Under the pieces are notes generated by a model. That model had not been told where the DNA came from, ran no database searches, and saw nothing but the letters and a program-made list of their open reading frames with translations. From the NCBI GenBank assembly GCA_019120525.1, contig DWUW01000273.1, forward strand, positions 1 to 12,437: DNA of 12,437 bases, read 5' to 3'. The stretch is from Candidatus Eisenbergiella stercorigallinarum (GTDB lineage: Bacteria; Bacillota; Clostridia; Lachnospirales; Lachnospiraceae). This document shows positions 1 to 8,712 of the stretch, piece by piece. The position numbers and the translations under genes are program-made. Positions within the stretch are counted from its first letter, which is position 1, and each line of letters starts with the position of its first letter.

Positions 1-2385
1 CAGTCTGACGTTTCCGCAGTTTACGGGAATATCAGCGCCGTAAAGCTCATTGACTTCGGCGCGGCGCGGATGACTTCAAAGAACGACCAGAAGTCCCTGA
101 CCATCATCTTAAAACACGGCTACGCCCCGGAGGAACAGTACCGTTCCCATGGGGAACAGGGCCCCTGGACGGATGTGTACGCCCTCTGCGCCGTACTCTA
201 CCGGATGCTTACCGGAAAAGTCCCGGAGCCTGCCATGGACCGGCTTTTTTCCGATGGATTAAAGCGTCCGGAGGAGCTGGGAGTGAAGGTCACTTCGGCA
301 GTATCCGAAGCCATCATGCGCGGCCTTGCGGTGAAGAAGGAGGACCGGATCCAGAGCGTGCGGGAACTGATGGACGCGCTGTATGCAGGGAAGAAGCTGA
401 GAAAGAGCAGGGGGCGAAGAACAGGCGGAAAAAACGGGAAAAACAGGAAAAAAGCAGCCGGGTATGCTGCGGTTGTCACAGCCGCCGCAGTCTGCGTTTT
501 GGCAGTTACAGGGATTGGCTGGAAAATGCTGTCCGGCCGGGCGGTGGCGGACGGATCAGAAGCAATGGACACGCTGGAGACAGCCGGGCAGGCCTTCGGC
601 GGAGAGACAGCTTCAGCCATGGAAACAGCAGATTTTTCAGAAACAGCGGTTGCAGAGGAAAAATCGGATCTTCCGGAAACGGTGTCCAGAGACGCCGATA
701 CAGCGGAGGGGATGGAAGAAGTGGCGCTCCCCGGTTCAGAGGAGGAGCTGGGAGAACAGATTGCTTTTTACAGGCCGCAGGACAGCATGAGTACCTGGTT
801 TCATACGCTGATCTGCAAGTCGGACGGAACGGTGGAGGCCAGAGGGGACAATGGGGATGGTCAGTGCGAAGTGCAGGGCTGGACAAATATCGTTTCGGTA
901 AAGGCAGGTAACGGACATTCGCTGGGGCTTCGTTCGGATGGAACGGTAGTGGCGGCAGGAGATAATTATTACGGTCAGTGTGATGTGACGCACTGGAAAG
1001 ATGTGGTGCAGATCTGCGCAGGAGAAAATGAAAGCTACGGCGTGACGAAGGACGGAGAGGTGCTGATCGCCGGAACCACATATAAGGGCGAGGAAATTTT
1101 ACGGGAGATTGGAAGCTGGAGCGGGATAAAAAGTATTGCCGTCGGCCACGGCAATTATGGCGTCGCCGGCCTGACTTATGACGGGACCGTATTGTTCGCG
1201 GGAATGGATGAAAAAATCGAGGGATGGGACGGGGTGGAGGAAATTTTCTTCCGCGGGCCCCTTCTGGTGGGACTGGAAGCGGATGGAACTGTACGGACGG
1301 CGGATGGAGAAGCTTCCGGACAGACTGAAAATATGGAGAATATAAAACAGGTCGGCGATTTTTCACGCCTGGACCGGTCTCCGGCTCAGATCATGGGAGC
1401 GGCTTTGGACGGGAGCGTGGCCGGAGCGGCGGAGATCGAAAATGCTGATGCCAGAAAGGAGCTTCTGTCCTGGTCCGGCATGAGAGCCGTAGACTGCATT
1501 GACGAAACGTTTTACATTGGCCTGAAAGATGACGATACCATTCTGGAATATTATGCGAATCTGGGAAACGCTTCTCCGGAGGATTTTCAGAATCTGGAAT
1601 GGGCGCAGCCGATCAGCCTTTCGTATTCTTCCGCAATGGGGATTCTGGCTCAGACAAAAGACGGAAGGAATCTTTACTTTGGAAATCAGCCATCCCTTTT
1701 GAACGGGGTGGAAAAGCTTGGAGCGCAAAAAATCAAAAGCGCCTTTACGTTTCTGAACGGCCAGGTTTTTCTGACAGAGGGCGGGACGCTTGTTTCCGAT
1801 ACCGGGTGGGAGCCGGAAACCATGTCAGGAGTGAAGCAGGTCGTTCAGATTCAGGAAAATCTGGCGGTGCTTTTGGAAGACGGGAGCGTCCGGCTGTATG
1901 AGCAGGTGGAGGCGGATGTGCCGGATTTTCTTCCGGAAGAAAAGGAATATGTGGAATCCTGGAAGGACATCGTCCAGATATGCGGCGGTACTGACTGGGT
2001 CTGCGGACTGAAAAAGGACGGGACGGTCTTTTTTTCCAACGGCACGGAAACGAAAGAAAACGACATACAGGCTGTCTGCGGGAATGATGCGGATTGCCTG
2101 GGCATCCGGTCGGACGGGACGATAGCTGTCCTCCAGTGGGCGCTGCGGGATGAATCAGGAAACCGACTGGTGGATGGTTGGACGGACATGACGCAGCTTG
2201 CCATGGGGAACGGCCATACGGTGGGGCTGCGGTCTGATGGAACCGTGGTCGCCGCCGGAAACAACCACTGCGGACAGTGCGACGTGGAGGAATGGAAGGA
2301 CGTCGTCTATATAGATGCGAAGGGACAGTGTACGATCGGAATCACCAGGGACGGCAGGCTGCTGTTTGCCGGATCCCTTTACTGA
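1..2385 (+). CDS. RCC1-repeat receptor Ser/Thr kinase, copy 1 (5' truncated)
   Basis: The reading frame is open from the first base, so the gene starts upstream of the window; the first in-frame ATG (position 70) lies just after the DFG motif, inside the kinase fold, and is not a start. The 794 visible residues begin just before DFG (visible residues 18-20). They continue through GYAPEEQY, the DVYALCAVLY helix and the end of the kinase C-lobe, then a very basic stretch, a membrane helix (about 152-177), an acidic Thr/Glu-rich linker and 14 RCC1-like repeats (about 266-794) ending AGSLY. Basic residues before the helix place the kinase inside and the repeats outside. The kinase C-lobe DNA is closest to copy 3, but the outer domain is closest to copy 2. 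The stop is 39 nt before copy 2. The kinase-membrane-propeller call is secure; ligand and substrates are unknown. Confidence 0.93.
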   Translation, partial: QSDVSAVYGNISAVKLIDFGAARMTSKNDQKSLTIILKHGYAPEEQYRSHGEQGPWTDVYALCAVLYRMLTGKVPEPAMDRLFSDGLKRPEELGVKVTSAVSEAIMRGLAVKKEDRIQSVRELMDALYAGKKLRKSRGRRTGGKNGKNRKKAAGYAAVVTAAAVCVLAVTGIGWKMLSGRAVADGSEAMDTLETAGQAFGGETASAMETADFSETAVAEEKSDLPETVSRDADTAEGMEEVALPGSEEELGEQIAFYRPQDSMSTWFHTLICKSDGTVEARGDNGDGQCEVQGWTNIVSVKAGNGHSLGLRSDGTVVAAGDNYYGQCDVTHWKDVVQICAGENESYGVTKDGEVLIAGTTYKGEEILREIGSWSGIKSIAVGHGNYGVAGLTYDGTVLFAGMDEKIEGWDGVEEIFFRGPLLVGLEADGTVRTADGEASGQTENMENIKQVGDFSRLDRSPAQIMGAALDGSVAGAAEIENADARKELLSWSGMRAVDCIDETFYIGLKDDDTILEYYANLGNASPEDFQNLEWAQPISLSYSSAMGILAQTKDGRNLYFGNQPSLLNGVEKLGAQKIKSAFTFLNGQVFLTEGGTLVSDTGWEPETMSGVKQVVQIQENLAVLLEDGSVRLYEQVEADVPDFLPEEKEYVESWKDIVQICGGTDWVCGLKKDGTVFFSNGTETKENDIQAVCGNDADCLGIRSDGTIAVLQWALRDESGNRLVDGWTDMTQLAMGNGHTVGLRSDGTVVAAGNNHCGQCDVEEWKDVVYIDAKGQCTIGITRDGRLLFAGSLY
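199..297 (+). repeat. Near-identical DNA tract shared with copy 3 (partner 6468-6566)
   Basis: These 99 nt of the kinase C-lobe (33 codons) differ at a single base from 6468-6566 in copy 3. The same codons in copy 2 differ from copy 1 at 9 positions and in copy 4 at roughly twenty, by eye. Most of those differences are at synonymous sites, so protein-level selection alone does not explain the match. Confidence 0.85.
796..2382 (+). repeat. 14 RCC1-like repeats, outer domain of copy 1 (type A)
   Basis: Repeats of about 35-50 residues, each with a small-hydrophobic-Leu strand, a D/N-G turn (for example LRSDGTVVAAG) and usually a W-x-x-V/I strand. Counting the D/N-G hairpins by eye gives 14. Repeats 1, 2 and 13 keep the full RCC1 signature including GDNxxGQ or GNNxxGQ; those in the middle are degenerate (repeat 7 has DDD, repeat 9 GG, in place of the DG turn). 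GNASPEDFQNLEW at 1564-1602 lies between hairpins 7 and 8. RCC1 repeats form seven-bladed propellers, so 14 fits two propellers. Confidence 0.8.
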
Positions 2386-2412
2386 TATAGACGGGAAAAA
2401 GACTGACAGGAA

Positions 2413-2418
2413 AAGGAG
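2413..2418 (+). promoter_or_regulatory. Ribosome binding site of copy 2
   Basis: AAGGAG six nt before ATG 2425, a good Shine-Dalgarno match inside the 39-nt gap after copy 1. The gap shows no terminator, which supports read-through transcription with separate translation initiation. Confidence 0.75.
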
Positions 2419-2424
2419 ATTAAC

Positions 2425-5400
2425 ATGGATCAAAATAAAATCTGGGAAAGCTTCAACCTGAAAATAGAAAAACTGAATCCCCGTTGCCTGGCGGTGAACA
2501 CGGTTCTTGCCGGAAAATATCTGGTTGGCCCGGTGCTGGGCGAAGGGGGATTTGGAATTACCTATGCGGGTTACGACCTGAACATGGAAACCCGAATCGC
2601 GATTAAGGAATATTTTCCGGTAGAACTGGTCACAAGGGATACTACCAGACGGACGGTGGGCAAAGATGGAACGGCGTCCGGAGGCCAGGTTTCCGAAAGC
2701 GCTTCCACGTCCGGCGGCGGGAGCGACCGTGTGATCTCCTTAAGCGGCGAAAAGAGCAAAACATACCAGCAGGGCTTAAAGAAATATGTGGATGAGGCCC
2801 GTAACGTATCCCAATTTTCCGGCATCCCCGGCATCGTGTTGGTGAAGGATTTCTTTTATGAAAACGACACAGCTTACATCGTGATGGAGTACATAGAGGG
2901 AGTCAGTCTGAAGGAATATCTGAAGCAGAAAGGCGGGAAGGTATCGGAGGAAGAGGCTCTCGCAATTCTTCGCCCGGTGCTGGAGGCGCTGGAGAAGGTG
3001 CACGCGGCGGGGATCGTACACAGAGACATCAGCCCGGATAACATTATGCTGACCTTTGCGGAAAAAGAGAAAGCGGAACAGGCATCTGCATCTGATACCG
3101 CGTCTACTTCGGCGTCAACCGCCGTTTACGGTAACATCAGCGCGGTGAAGCTCATCGACTTCGGCGCGGCTCGCATGACGTCGAAGAACGACCAGAAGTC
3201 TTTGACCATCATCCTGAAACATGGCTATGCTCCGGAGGAGCAGTATCGCTCCCACGGAGAACAGGGCCCATGGACGGACGTGTACGCCCTCTGCGCGGTG
3301 CTATACAGGATGCTCACCGGAAAAGTCCCGGAGCCTGCCATGGACCGGCTTTTTTCTGATGGGTTAAAGAGTCCGGAAGAGCTGGGTGTGAAGGTCAGTC
3401 CGGCGGTGTCCGAAGCGGTTATGAAGGGCCTGGCGGTGAAGAAGGAAAGCCGCATACAGAGCGTGCGGGAGCTGATGGACGCGTTGTATGCGGGAAAGAA
3501 GCTGAAAAAGAGCGGAAACGGAAAGCTGTCCCGTCCGGCGCTGGTTGCGGCGGCAGCGGCGGGCGTGCTGGTTTTGGTTGTGGCCGCTGTGGGAATCGGA
3601 ATGGCTTTCCGGAATGGAAACGGGATGAAGATGGAAGATGCCGGAGCAGGCCAGGATGGTTTGGCGGAGAATGCGGTCCAGGGCGGCGCGGACAGCCAGA
3701 TACAGAATCCGGAAACGGGAGAGGCTTCCCCTGGCAATGTTTCCGGAACGGGTCAGACGGATGAAGGAGAAAACACGGTTCTGCTGGAAGAAGCGGAGGA
3801 AAAGGAGATTGCCTTTTACAGCCCGCAGAACGCCATTTCCGGGAACATCCAGTCACCAATCCTGATGTGCCTGCCGGACGGGAGTGTGAAAGCGTTTGGG
3901 GACAATTCCGCCGGACAGTGCCGGGTGGATAACTGGGGGAATGTGGTCGCAGTTTCTGCCAATGTGACCCAGTCCCTGGGACTTGACGCCAACGGAACCG
4001 TTTACGCGGCAGGGGATAATTCGATGGGTGAGTGCGACGTTGATACGTGGAGCGACATCGTTGCGGTAGCGGCCGGTTTTTATGCAAGCTTCGGCCTGAA
4101 AGCAGATGGTACGGTTGTGGCCTGCGGAGATGTGGAAAGGTATGCAGAAGCGCTGGAAAGCTGGAAGGATATCAAGGCGATCACGGCCTTCCCGGGAAAT
4201 TATTACGGCCTGGTAGGGCTGGACCGGAACGGGAATATTTTCTGCGCAGGCTTTGACGAAGAGATGCCGCAGGTGACGGGCTGGGAGGATGTGGAACAGA
4301 TCAGCATAAATAAAAGGGGGGAACAGTTCACGCTTGCGGGCATCCGGGAGGATGGATCTATTGTCTCCCACAGGCTGACGGTGGATGAGTCGTCGCAGGA
4401 ATATGATGAGCTGGAAACCTGGACAGGAATGAAGCAGTTCAGCATGAACACGCCTGTTCTCGGCGTGCGAAAGGACGGGACGGTGGCCTGTTCCTCTGGC
4501 GCGGGAGAGGCGGTTCAGGCGGAGCTGGCGTCCTGGAGCGGAATGGAGGCAGTTACCTCCATCGACCAGAGCGGCGGCATATATGTGGTAGGGATTACGC
4601 AGGACGGAGAGATCAGGGAATACAGAGAGAACACAGGAAACGCCTCTCTGGAAGAAATGAAAAATCTGAAATGGGTTCATGTTCTTCCGGATGAGGCAGG
4701 CAGTATTGCCGCAGGGACCACGGATGGGCGTCTGCTGACCTACGGACAGGACTGGCTCCTGCCGACGCTGGAAATGAGCCTGCGCGAGATGGGAGCCGAT
4801 CCGGCGACACTGGCCGGGATGGAAGGCCGCAGGACTTTTTTCAGTGAAGACGGAAGTGTCTTCGGAGTGGGATATATGGACCGCGCTTCCTGGAGCGAAA
4901 CCGGCGTGAAACAGGTGGTGGAGTTATGGGATTATCTCACCTACCAGCAGATGAGCTCAGGCGCATATGCGCTGTTGATGGAGGACGGAAGCGTCCGCAT
5001 CCGCACCGTGGATGATGAACTGGAGGGAAGCGGGATCGATCTGGAGAAATGGCTGGGGGAATTAAAAGCGGCAGAGAAATGGACGGATGTCAGGGAACTT
5101 TGTTGGAGCAGGAGCAGAGCCACACTGTACGGACTGCATGAGGACGGCTCTGTATCCGCTTCTGTCGGCCAGGGATTTTCAGCAGAAGGCCAGAAGATAG
5201 AAAAAATAGAGGAACAAAACGGCGTTTTGGCAGGAATGACAGAGGATGGGAAAATGATCCTCCTCCGTTTCAATGAGGACGCGGAAGAAATGGGACTGAA
5301 AGCGGCTGAACTCTGGGAGGGCGTGGCGGACTTTACGCTGGGAGACAGCCATATCGTCGGCCTGCTGGAGGACGGTACGGTTGTGGCTGCGGGCAGCAAC

Positions 5401-5520
5401 CACGCGGGACAGTGCGACGTGGAGGACTGGAAAAATATCGTTTTCGTCGTGACGGGAAGAAGCTGTACCCTTGGCATTACCGCGGACGGCGACCTGAAAA
5501 TAGCCGGTTCCCTGTACTGA
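2425..5520 (+). CDS. RCC1-repeat receptor Ser/Thr kinase, copy 2 (complete)
   Basis: A 1031-residue protein starting at ATG 2425, six nt after an AAGGAG ribosome site. Kinase landmarks are all present: glycine loop GEGGFG (39-44), ATP lysine K61, helix-C glutamate E124, HRD (199-201) with N206, DFG (245-247) and GYAPEEQY (267-274), so it should be catalytically active. HRDISPDN has Ser where the classical Ser/Thr kinase loop has Lys. A Ser/Gly-rich insert (75-102) sits between K61 and helix C, and a Ser/Ala/Thr-rich one (212-232) between the catalytic loop and DFG. A lysine-rich stretch precedes one membrane helix (about 371-395); a Gly/Glu-rich linker leads to 14 RCC1-like repeats (about 476-1031) ending AGSLY. 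There is no cleavable signal; the internal helix acts as anchor. Its kinase is the most divergent in the array. The outer domain pairs with copy 1. Confidence 0.95.
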   Translation: MDQNKIWESFNLKIEKLNPRCLAVNTVLAGKYLVGPVLGEGGFGITYAGYDLNMETRIAIKEYFPVELVTRDTTRRTVGKDGTASGGQVSESASTSGGGSDRVISLSGEKSKTYQQGLKKYVDEARNVSQFSGIPGIVLVKDFFYENDTAYIVMEYIEGVSLKEYLKQKGGKVSEEEALAILRPVLEALEKVHAAGIVHRDISPDNIMLTFAEKEKAEQASASDTASTSASTAVYGNISAVKLIDFGAARMTSKNDQKSLTIILKHGYAPEEQYRSHGEQGPWTDVYALCAVLYRMLTGKVPEPAMDRLFSDGLKSPEELGVKVSPAVSEAVMKGLAVKKESRIQSVRELMDALYAGKKLKKSGNGKLSRPALVAAAAAGVLVLVVAAVGIGMAFRNGNGMKMEDAGAGQDGLAENAVQGGADSQIQNPETGEASPGNVSGTGQTDEGENTVLLEEAEEKEIAFYSPQNAISGNIQSPILMCLPDGSVKAFGDNSAGQCRVDNWGNVVAVSANVTQSLGLDANGTVYAAGDNSMGECDVDTWSDIVAVAAGFYASFGLKADGTVVACGDVERYAEALESWKDIKAITAFPGNYYGLVGLDRNGNIFCAGFDEEMPQVTGWEDVEQISINKRGEQFTLAGIREDGSIVSHRLTVDESSQEYDELETWTGMKQFSMNTPVLGVRKDGTVACSSGAGEAVQAELASWSGMEAVTSIDQSGGIYVVGITQDGEIREYRENTGNASLEEMKNLKWVHVLPDEAGSIAAGTTDGRLLTYGQDWLLPTLEMSLREMGADPATLAGMEGRRTFFSEDGSVFGVGYMDRASWSETGVKQVVELWDYLTYQQMSSGAYALLMEDGSVRIRTVDDELEGSGIDLEKWLGELKAAEKWTDVRELCWSRSRATLYGLHEDGSVSASVGQGFSAEGQKIEKIEEQNGVLAGMTEDGKMILLRFNEDAEEMGLKAAELWEGVADFTLGDSHIVGLLEDGTVVAAGSNHAGQCDVEDWKNIVFVVTGRSCTLGITADGDLKIAGSLY
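3850..5517 (+). repeat. 14 RCC1-like repeats, outer domain of copy 2 (type A)
   Basis: The same unit as in copy 1, with 14 D/N-G hairpins by hand count. Repeats 1, 2 and 13 are closest to the RCC1 consensus (GDNSAGQ, GDNSMGE, GSNHAGQ). The conserved mid-domain motif is GNASLEEMKNLKW at 4636-4674, again between hairpins 7 and 8. The entry segment EIAFYxPQ and the terminal AGSLY are shared with copy 1 but not with copies 3 and 4, which defines the type A outer domain. Confidence 0.8.
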
Positions 5521-5543
5521 CGGAAACGGATAAAAGCGGAGAT

Positions 5544-5552
5544 GGGAGAAGG
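5544..5552 (+). promoter_or_regulatory. Ribosome binding site of copy 3
   Basis: GGGAGAAGG directly before tandem ATGs at 5553 and 5556. GGGAG is 7 nt from ATG 5556 but only 4 nt from ATG 5553, which favours 5556 and, with the MDQNKIWESF alignment, rules out the upstream in-frame ATG at 5412. Confidence 0.65.
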
Positions 5553-5555
5553 ATG

Positions 5556-5617
5556 ATGGATCAGAATAAAATCTGGGAAAGCTTTGGAATCAAAACAGAC
5601 AAACAGAATCCCCGCGC
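5556..5617 (+). repeat. 62-nt exact repeat at start of copy 3 (partner 11916-11977)
   Basis: The first 62 nt of copy 3 are identical to the first 62 nt of copy 5, covering the MDQNKIWESF leader and the start of the kinase. The matching stretch of copy 2 differs at several bases, and copy 4 has the zinc ribbon instead. Confidence 0.9.
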
Positions 5618-8600
5618 ACTGGCGGTGAACACAATCCTTGCCGGAAAGTACCTGGTTGGCCCGGTGCTGGGCGAAGGAGGCTTTGGCATTACCTATGCTG
5701 GATATGACCTGAATATGGAAACCAGGATTGCGATCAAGGAATACTTTCCGGTGGAGCTGGTCACAAGGGATACCACCCGGCGGAGTGCGGGCGATAGCGG
5801 TGCGGTATCTGGCAGCGGAGCGTCTGTAAACGGTATCTCCGCGTCCGACAAGCTGGCATCCACCAGCGGACCGTCAGCAAGCGGCGTTTCCTCTTCCGGC
5901 GGCGGGAGCGACTGCGTCATTTCCTTAAGCGGCGAAAAGAGTAAAACCTACCAGCAGGGCCTGAAAAAATATGTGGATGAAGCACGCAACGTATCCCAGT
6001 TCGCGAACATCCCCGGCATCGTATCGGTGAAGGATTTCTTTTATGAAAACAACACCGCCTATATCGTGATGGAGTACATAGAGGGGATCAGCCTGAAGGA
6101 GTATCTGAAGCAGAAGGGCGGGAAGCTTTCCGAGAAAGAATCTCTCGCCATCCTGCGTCCTGTGCTGGAAGCATTGGAAAAGGTACATGCGGCGGGGATC
6201 GTACACCGGGACATCAGCCCGGATAATATCATGCTCACCTTTACGGAAGAAGGGAAAGCGGGAGCAGGGCAATCAGGTATTTCCGCAGTTTACGGGAATA
6301 TCAGTGCAGTAAAGCTCATCGATTTCGGCGCGGCGCGTATGACCACCAAAAACGACCAGAAATCCCTGACCATCATCTTAAAACATGGCTACGCCCCGGA
6401 AGAGCAGTACCGTTCCCACGGGGAACAGGGGCCGTGGACAGATGTGTATGCCCTCTGCGCCGTCCTATACCGGATGCTTACCGGAAAAGTCCCGGAGCCT
6501 GCCATGGATCGGCTTTTTTCCGATGGATTAAAGCGTCCGGAGGAGCTGGGAGTGAAGGTCACTTCGACGGTATCCGAAGCCATCATGCGCGGCCTGGCGG
6601 TGAAGAAGGAAGACCGGATCCAGAGCGTGCTGGAGCTGATGGACGCCTTGTATGCGGGAAAGAAGTTGAAAAGGCGAGGAAAATTATCCCGCCCGATGCT
6701 GATCGCTACGCTTGCGGCAGCGGCGGGCGCGTTGACCATAATTCTTGCGGAGTTAGGAATCACGGGCACGATTCGGACGGAACATGATACAAATGAAATG
6801 GTTGAGACAGGCGCAATGGAGGACGTGGCAGAAGAGCAGACGGATGGACAGAGGGTACAGAATGACCTGGGTATAGACGAAAACAAAGAGAGTATGGCGG
6901 CAGAGGATACGCTGCTTTTGGAAGAAGAAACGGAAGACGGGGATTGGGAGGTGCTTGTGACCAGGACGCCCCAGACAAGCTGCGCAGGAGGAGATGGACA
7001 CGCCGTTTTTCTGAAAGAAGATGGAACAGTCACTTCCTGCGGAAGCAATGCTTTCGGACAGAGAAATCTTTCAGAGTGGAACAAGATCGCCGCTGTGGCT
7101 GCAGGAGAAAAATTTACGGCTGGTCTGAGAGAAAATGGGACGATGGTGGTTGCGGGTGAATTGAACGGCAAATCAGATGTGGAACGCTGGGAAAATGTGA
7201 CAGCCATTTCCGGCAGCGATGAACATTTACTGGGGCTGACTGCAGACGGAAAAATCCTTGCGAATGCAACCTATGGCGGTGTGGAGACTGGAGAAGATAC
7301 GGATTTTACGGAATGGGAAAACATTCGTGCCATTTCTGCAGCCGGAGGTGTAATGGCCGCACTGACAGAGGACGGGCGTGTGCTGACGGTGGGACTGAGC
7401 GGCTGGGAACCTGCGGAGATTTCCGGTTGGGAGGATGTAACAACGCTTGCCTGTAATCAAAATATTGTTTACGGCCTGACAGAAACCGGTACGGTAAAAT
7501 ACGCACATATGTGGTCCAATCAGCCGTATGACGGAGAACTGAAGGGAATAGAGCAGCTTCAGGATATGGTTCAGATCTGTACAGATAATTCCGGTATCTA
7601 TGGCGTTACATCGGATGGAAAGCCATGTGTAGCCGGAGCCGACTGGCGGATAGAAAGAGCGGAAAAAGTATTTTCCGGCTGGGATCAGCTTTTCTGTATG
7701 GCAAGGCTGTCGAGCAGTACAGATGATATGGCCGGATTGAAAAAGGATGGAACGCTGGTGAAAGGGATTGAAAATTATGGGGACAGAGAACCGGAGGATA
7801 TGACTGGCCTTACGCGAGCGGCCATATTAAGCGGACTGGGAAATTATGGCGTTACATTGGTAGGAATGACTGAGGATAACAGCATTTTTACATATGGAAA
7901 TTGTTTGGGAACGGCCAGAGATCTGAGCCAGGCGGAACAGGTGATCCAGGTCGTGCAGCTTAAATACTATTCGAAACCGGATGAAGCTTATTTCTACGGC
8001 GTGGCCTGGCTGGATGGAGATGGAACCCTGTATATCACAAAAGAATATATTCAGCCGCTGGTTCCTGTCCTGGAAGGTGGCAGGCAGATTGCTGCTGTGG
8101 GATACGGACTCCGGTATGGTATCTGTGTGCTCATGGAGGACGGAACGGTTTCAATAATATCAGCGGGGGAAGAAACGCTTCCGGAGGGTATCAGGGATGC
8201 GGACGGGTGGAGCGGTATCACTCAGATTGCCGGATGTGCCGGAAGAAATGATACGGGTATTGTTCTTGGACTGAAAGAGGACGGAACGGTAATATCCGCC
8301 GTATCGCCGGAATATGCAGGAGTGCTGGAAGGAGATTGGACGCAGATTGATTCTCTGTATTCCGGAGATTATGCTATCGGAGCGATTCGGAAGGACGGCA
8401 CGGCTCAGTTTCTGGAGGACAGTCCGGAATACAATTTTGGCCAGTATAATACCAACGGATGGACAGATCTGACGCAGCTTGCCCTGGGACAATTCCATAC
8501 AGCGGGGCTGCGTTCCGATGGGACGGTTTATGCTACGGGAAGAAATGATAATGGCCAGTGCGACGTGGAGGACTGGACGGACATCGTCTGGATCGCCGCC

Positions 8601-8669
8601 GGGGATACCTGTACTGTGGGCGTCCGGGCGGACGGTACGCTGGCCGTAGCCGGAGAAGTCGGGTGGTGA
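5556..8669 (+). CDS. RCC1-repeat receptor Ser/Thr kinase, copy 3 (complete)
   Basis: A 1037-residue protein. The frame extends back to an ATG at 5412 inside copy 2, but the start is placed at 5556 because MDQNKIWESF then matches copies 2 and 5 and a purine-rich ribosome site lies directly upstream; ATG 5553, one codon earlier, cannot be excluded. Kinase residues: GEGGFG 39-44, K61, E142, HRD 217-219, N224, DFG 256-258, GYAPEEQY. The Ser/Gly-rich insert after RDTT is long (75-120); the second insert (230-243) is short. The membrane helix is about 380-402, followed by an acidic linker with LLLEEETE and 14 RCC1-like repeats (about 481-1037). These begin after VTRTPQT and end AGEVGW, which groups this outer domain with copy 4 rather than copies 1 and 2. 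It lies 35 nt after copy 2 and 43 nt before copy 4. Confidence 0.94.
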   Translation: MDQNKIWESFGIKTDKQNPRALAVNTILAGKYLVGPVLGEGGFGITYAGYDLNMETRIAIKEYFPVELVTRDTTRRSAGDSGAVSGSGASVNGISASDKLASTSGPSASGVSSSGGGSDCVISLSGEKSKTYQQGLKKYVDEARNVSQFANIPGIVSVKDFFYENNTAYIVMEYIEGISLKEYLKQKGGKLSEKESLAILRPVLEALEKVHAAGIVHRDISPDNIMLTFTEEGKAGAGQSGISAVYGNISAVKLIDFGAARMTTKNDQKSLTIILKHGYAPEEQYRSHGEQGPWTDVYALCAVLYRMLTGKVPEPAMDRLFSDGLKRPEELGVKVTSTVSEAIMRGLAVKKEDRIQSVLELMDALYAGKKLKRRGKLSRPMLIATLAAAAGALTIILAELGITGTIRTEHDTNEMVETGAMEDVAEEQTDGQRVQNDLGIDENKESMAAEDTLLLEEETEDGDWEVLVTRTPQTSCAGGDGHAVFLKEDGTVTSCGSNAFGQRNLSEWNKIAAVAAGEKFTAGLRENGTMVVAGELNGKSDVERWENVTAISGSDEHLLGLTADGKILANATYGGVETGEDTDFTEWENIRAISAAGGVMAALTEDGRVLTVGLSGWEPAEISGWEDVTTLACNQNIVYGLTETGTVKYAHMWSNQPYDGELKGIEQLQDMVQICTDNSGIYGVTSDGKPCVAGADWRIERAEKVFSGWDQLFCMARLSSSTDDMAGLKKDGTLVKGIENYGDREPEDMTGLTRAAILSGLGNYGVTLVGMTEDNSIFTYGNCLGTARDLSQAEQVIQVVQLKYYSKPDEAYFYGVAWLDGDGTLYITKEYIQPLVPVLEGGRQIAAVGYGLRYGICVLMEDGTVSIISAGEETLPEGIRDADGWSGITQIAGCAGRNDTGIVLGLKEDGTVISAVSPEYAGVLEGDWTQIDSLYSGDYAIGAIRKDGTAQFLEDSPEYNFGQYNTNGWTDLTQLALGQFHTAGLRSDGTVYATGRNDNGQCDVEDWTDIVWIAAGDTCTVGVRADGTLAVAGEVGW
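6468..6566 (+). repeat. Near-identical DNA tract shared with copy 1 (partner 199-297)
   Basis: Partner of the tract at 199-297, with one mismatch (gat for gac) in 99 nt. It lies in the kinase C-lobe of copy 3 about 6.3 kb downstream, with copy 2 in between. Confidence 0.85.
6996..8666 (+). repeat. 14 RCC1-like repeats, outer domain of copy 3 (type B)
   Basis: Fourteen hairpins by hand count, the first reading LKEDGTVTSCGSNAFGQ and the thirteenth LRSDGTVYATGRNDNGQ. The mid-domain motif is the most degenerate of the four (GDREPEDMTGLTR, 7779-7817), keeping the Gly-Asp/Asn start, the P-E core and the Leu. The entry segment VTRTPQT and terminal AGEVGW are shared with copy 4, defining the type B outer domain. 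Confidence 0.8.
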
Positions 8670-8702
8670 AAACCATTTTTCAGAGAAAAGGCGCTTTGAA
8701 AT

Positions 8703-8708
8703 GGAGGT
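8703..8708 (+). promoter_or_regulatory. Ribosome binding site deciding the start of copy 4
   Basis: GGAGGT, the strongest Shine-Dalgarno in the window, sits four nt before ATG 8713 and two nt into the codons that would follow ATG 8701. It serves 8713 and makes the extra four residues of the longer frame unlikely. Confidence 0.75.
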
Positions 8709-8712
8709 CAAA

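Noticed and set aside
70..72. ATG 70 as the start of copy 1.
   Set aside because: The same frame upstream encodes AVYGNISAVKLIDFGAAR, which matches the other copies, so this Met is internal to the kinase domain.
464..790. Overlapping plus-strand frame of 108 residues within copy 1.
   Set aside because: It is a frame-shifted reading of the linker region, rich in Gln and Arg, without homology between copies or a ribosome site.
506..1366. Long open frame on the minus strand (286 residues) under copy 1, with similar long antisense frames at 3853-4680, 6389-7207 and 9694-10527.
   Set aside because: They lie fully antisense to well-supported genes, have Pro/Ser/Arg-rich low-quality translations, no recognisable domain and no ribosome site. 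Their similarity to one another follows from the sense-strand paralogy.
5412..5555. Upstream in-frame ATG giving a 48-residue N-terminal extension of copy 3 that overlaps copy 2.
   Set aside because: The extension is an out-of-frame reading of the end of copy 2 and the gap; paralogues start at MDQNKIWESF and the ribosome site lies just before 5553/5556.
8701..8712. ATG 8701 as the start of copy 4.
   Set aside because: The strong GGAGGT site lies downstream of it and is correctly spaced for ATG 8713.
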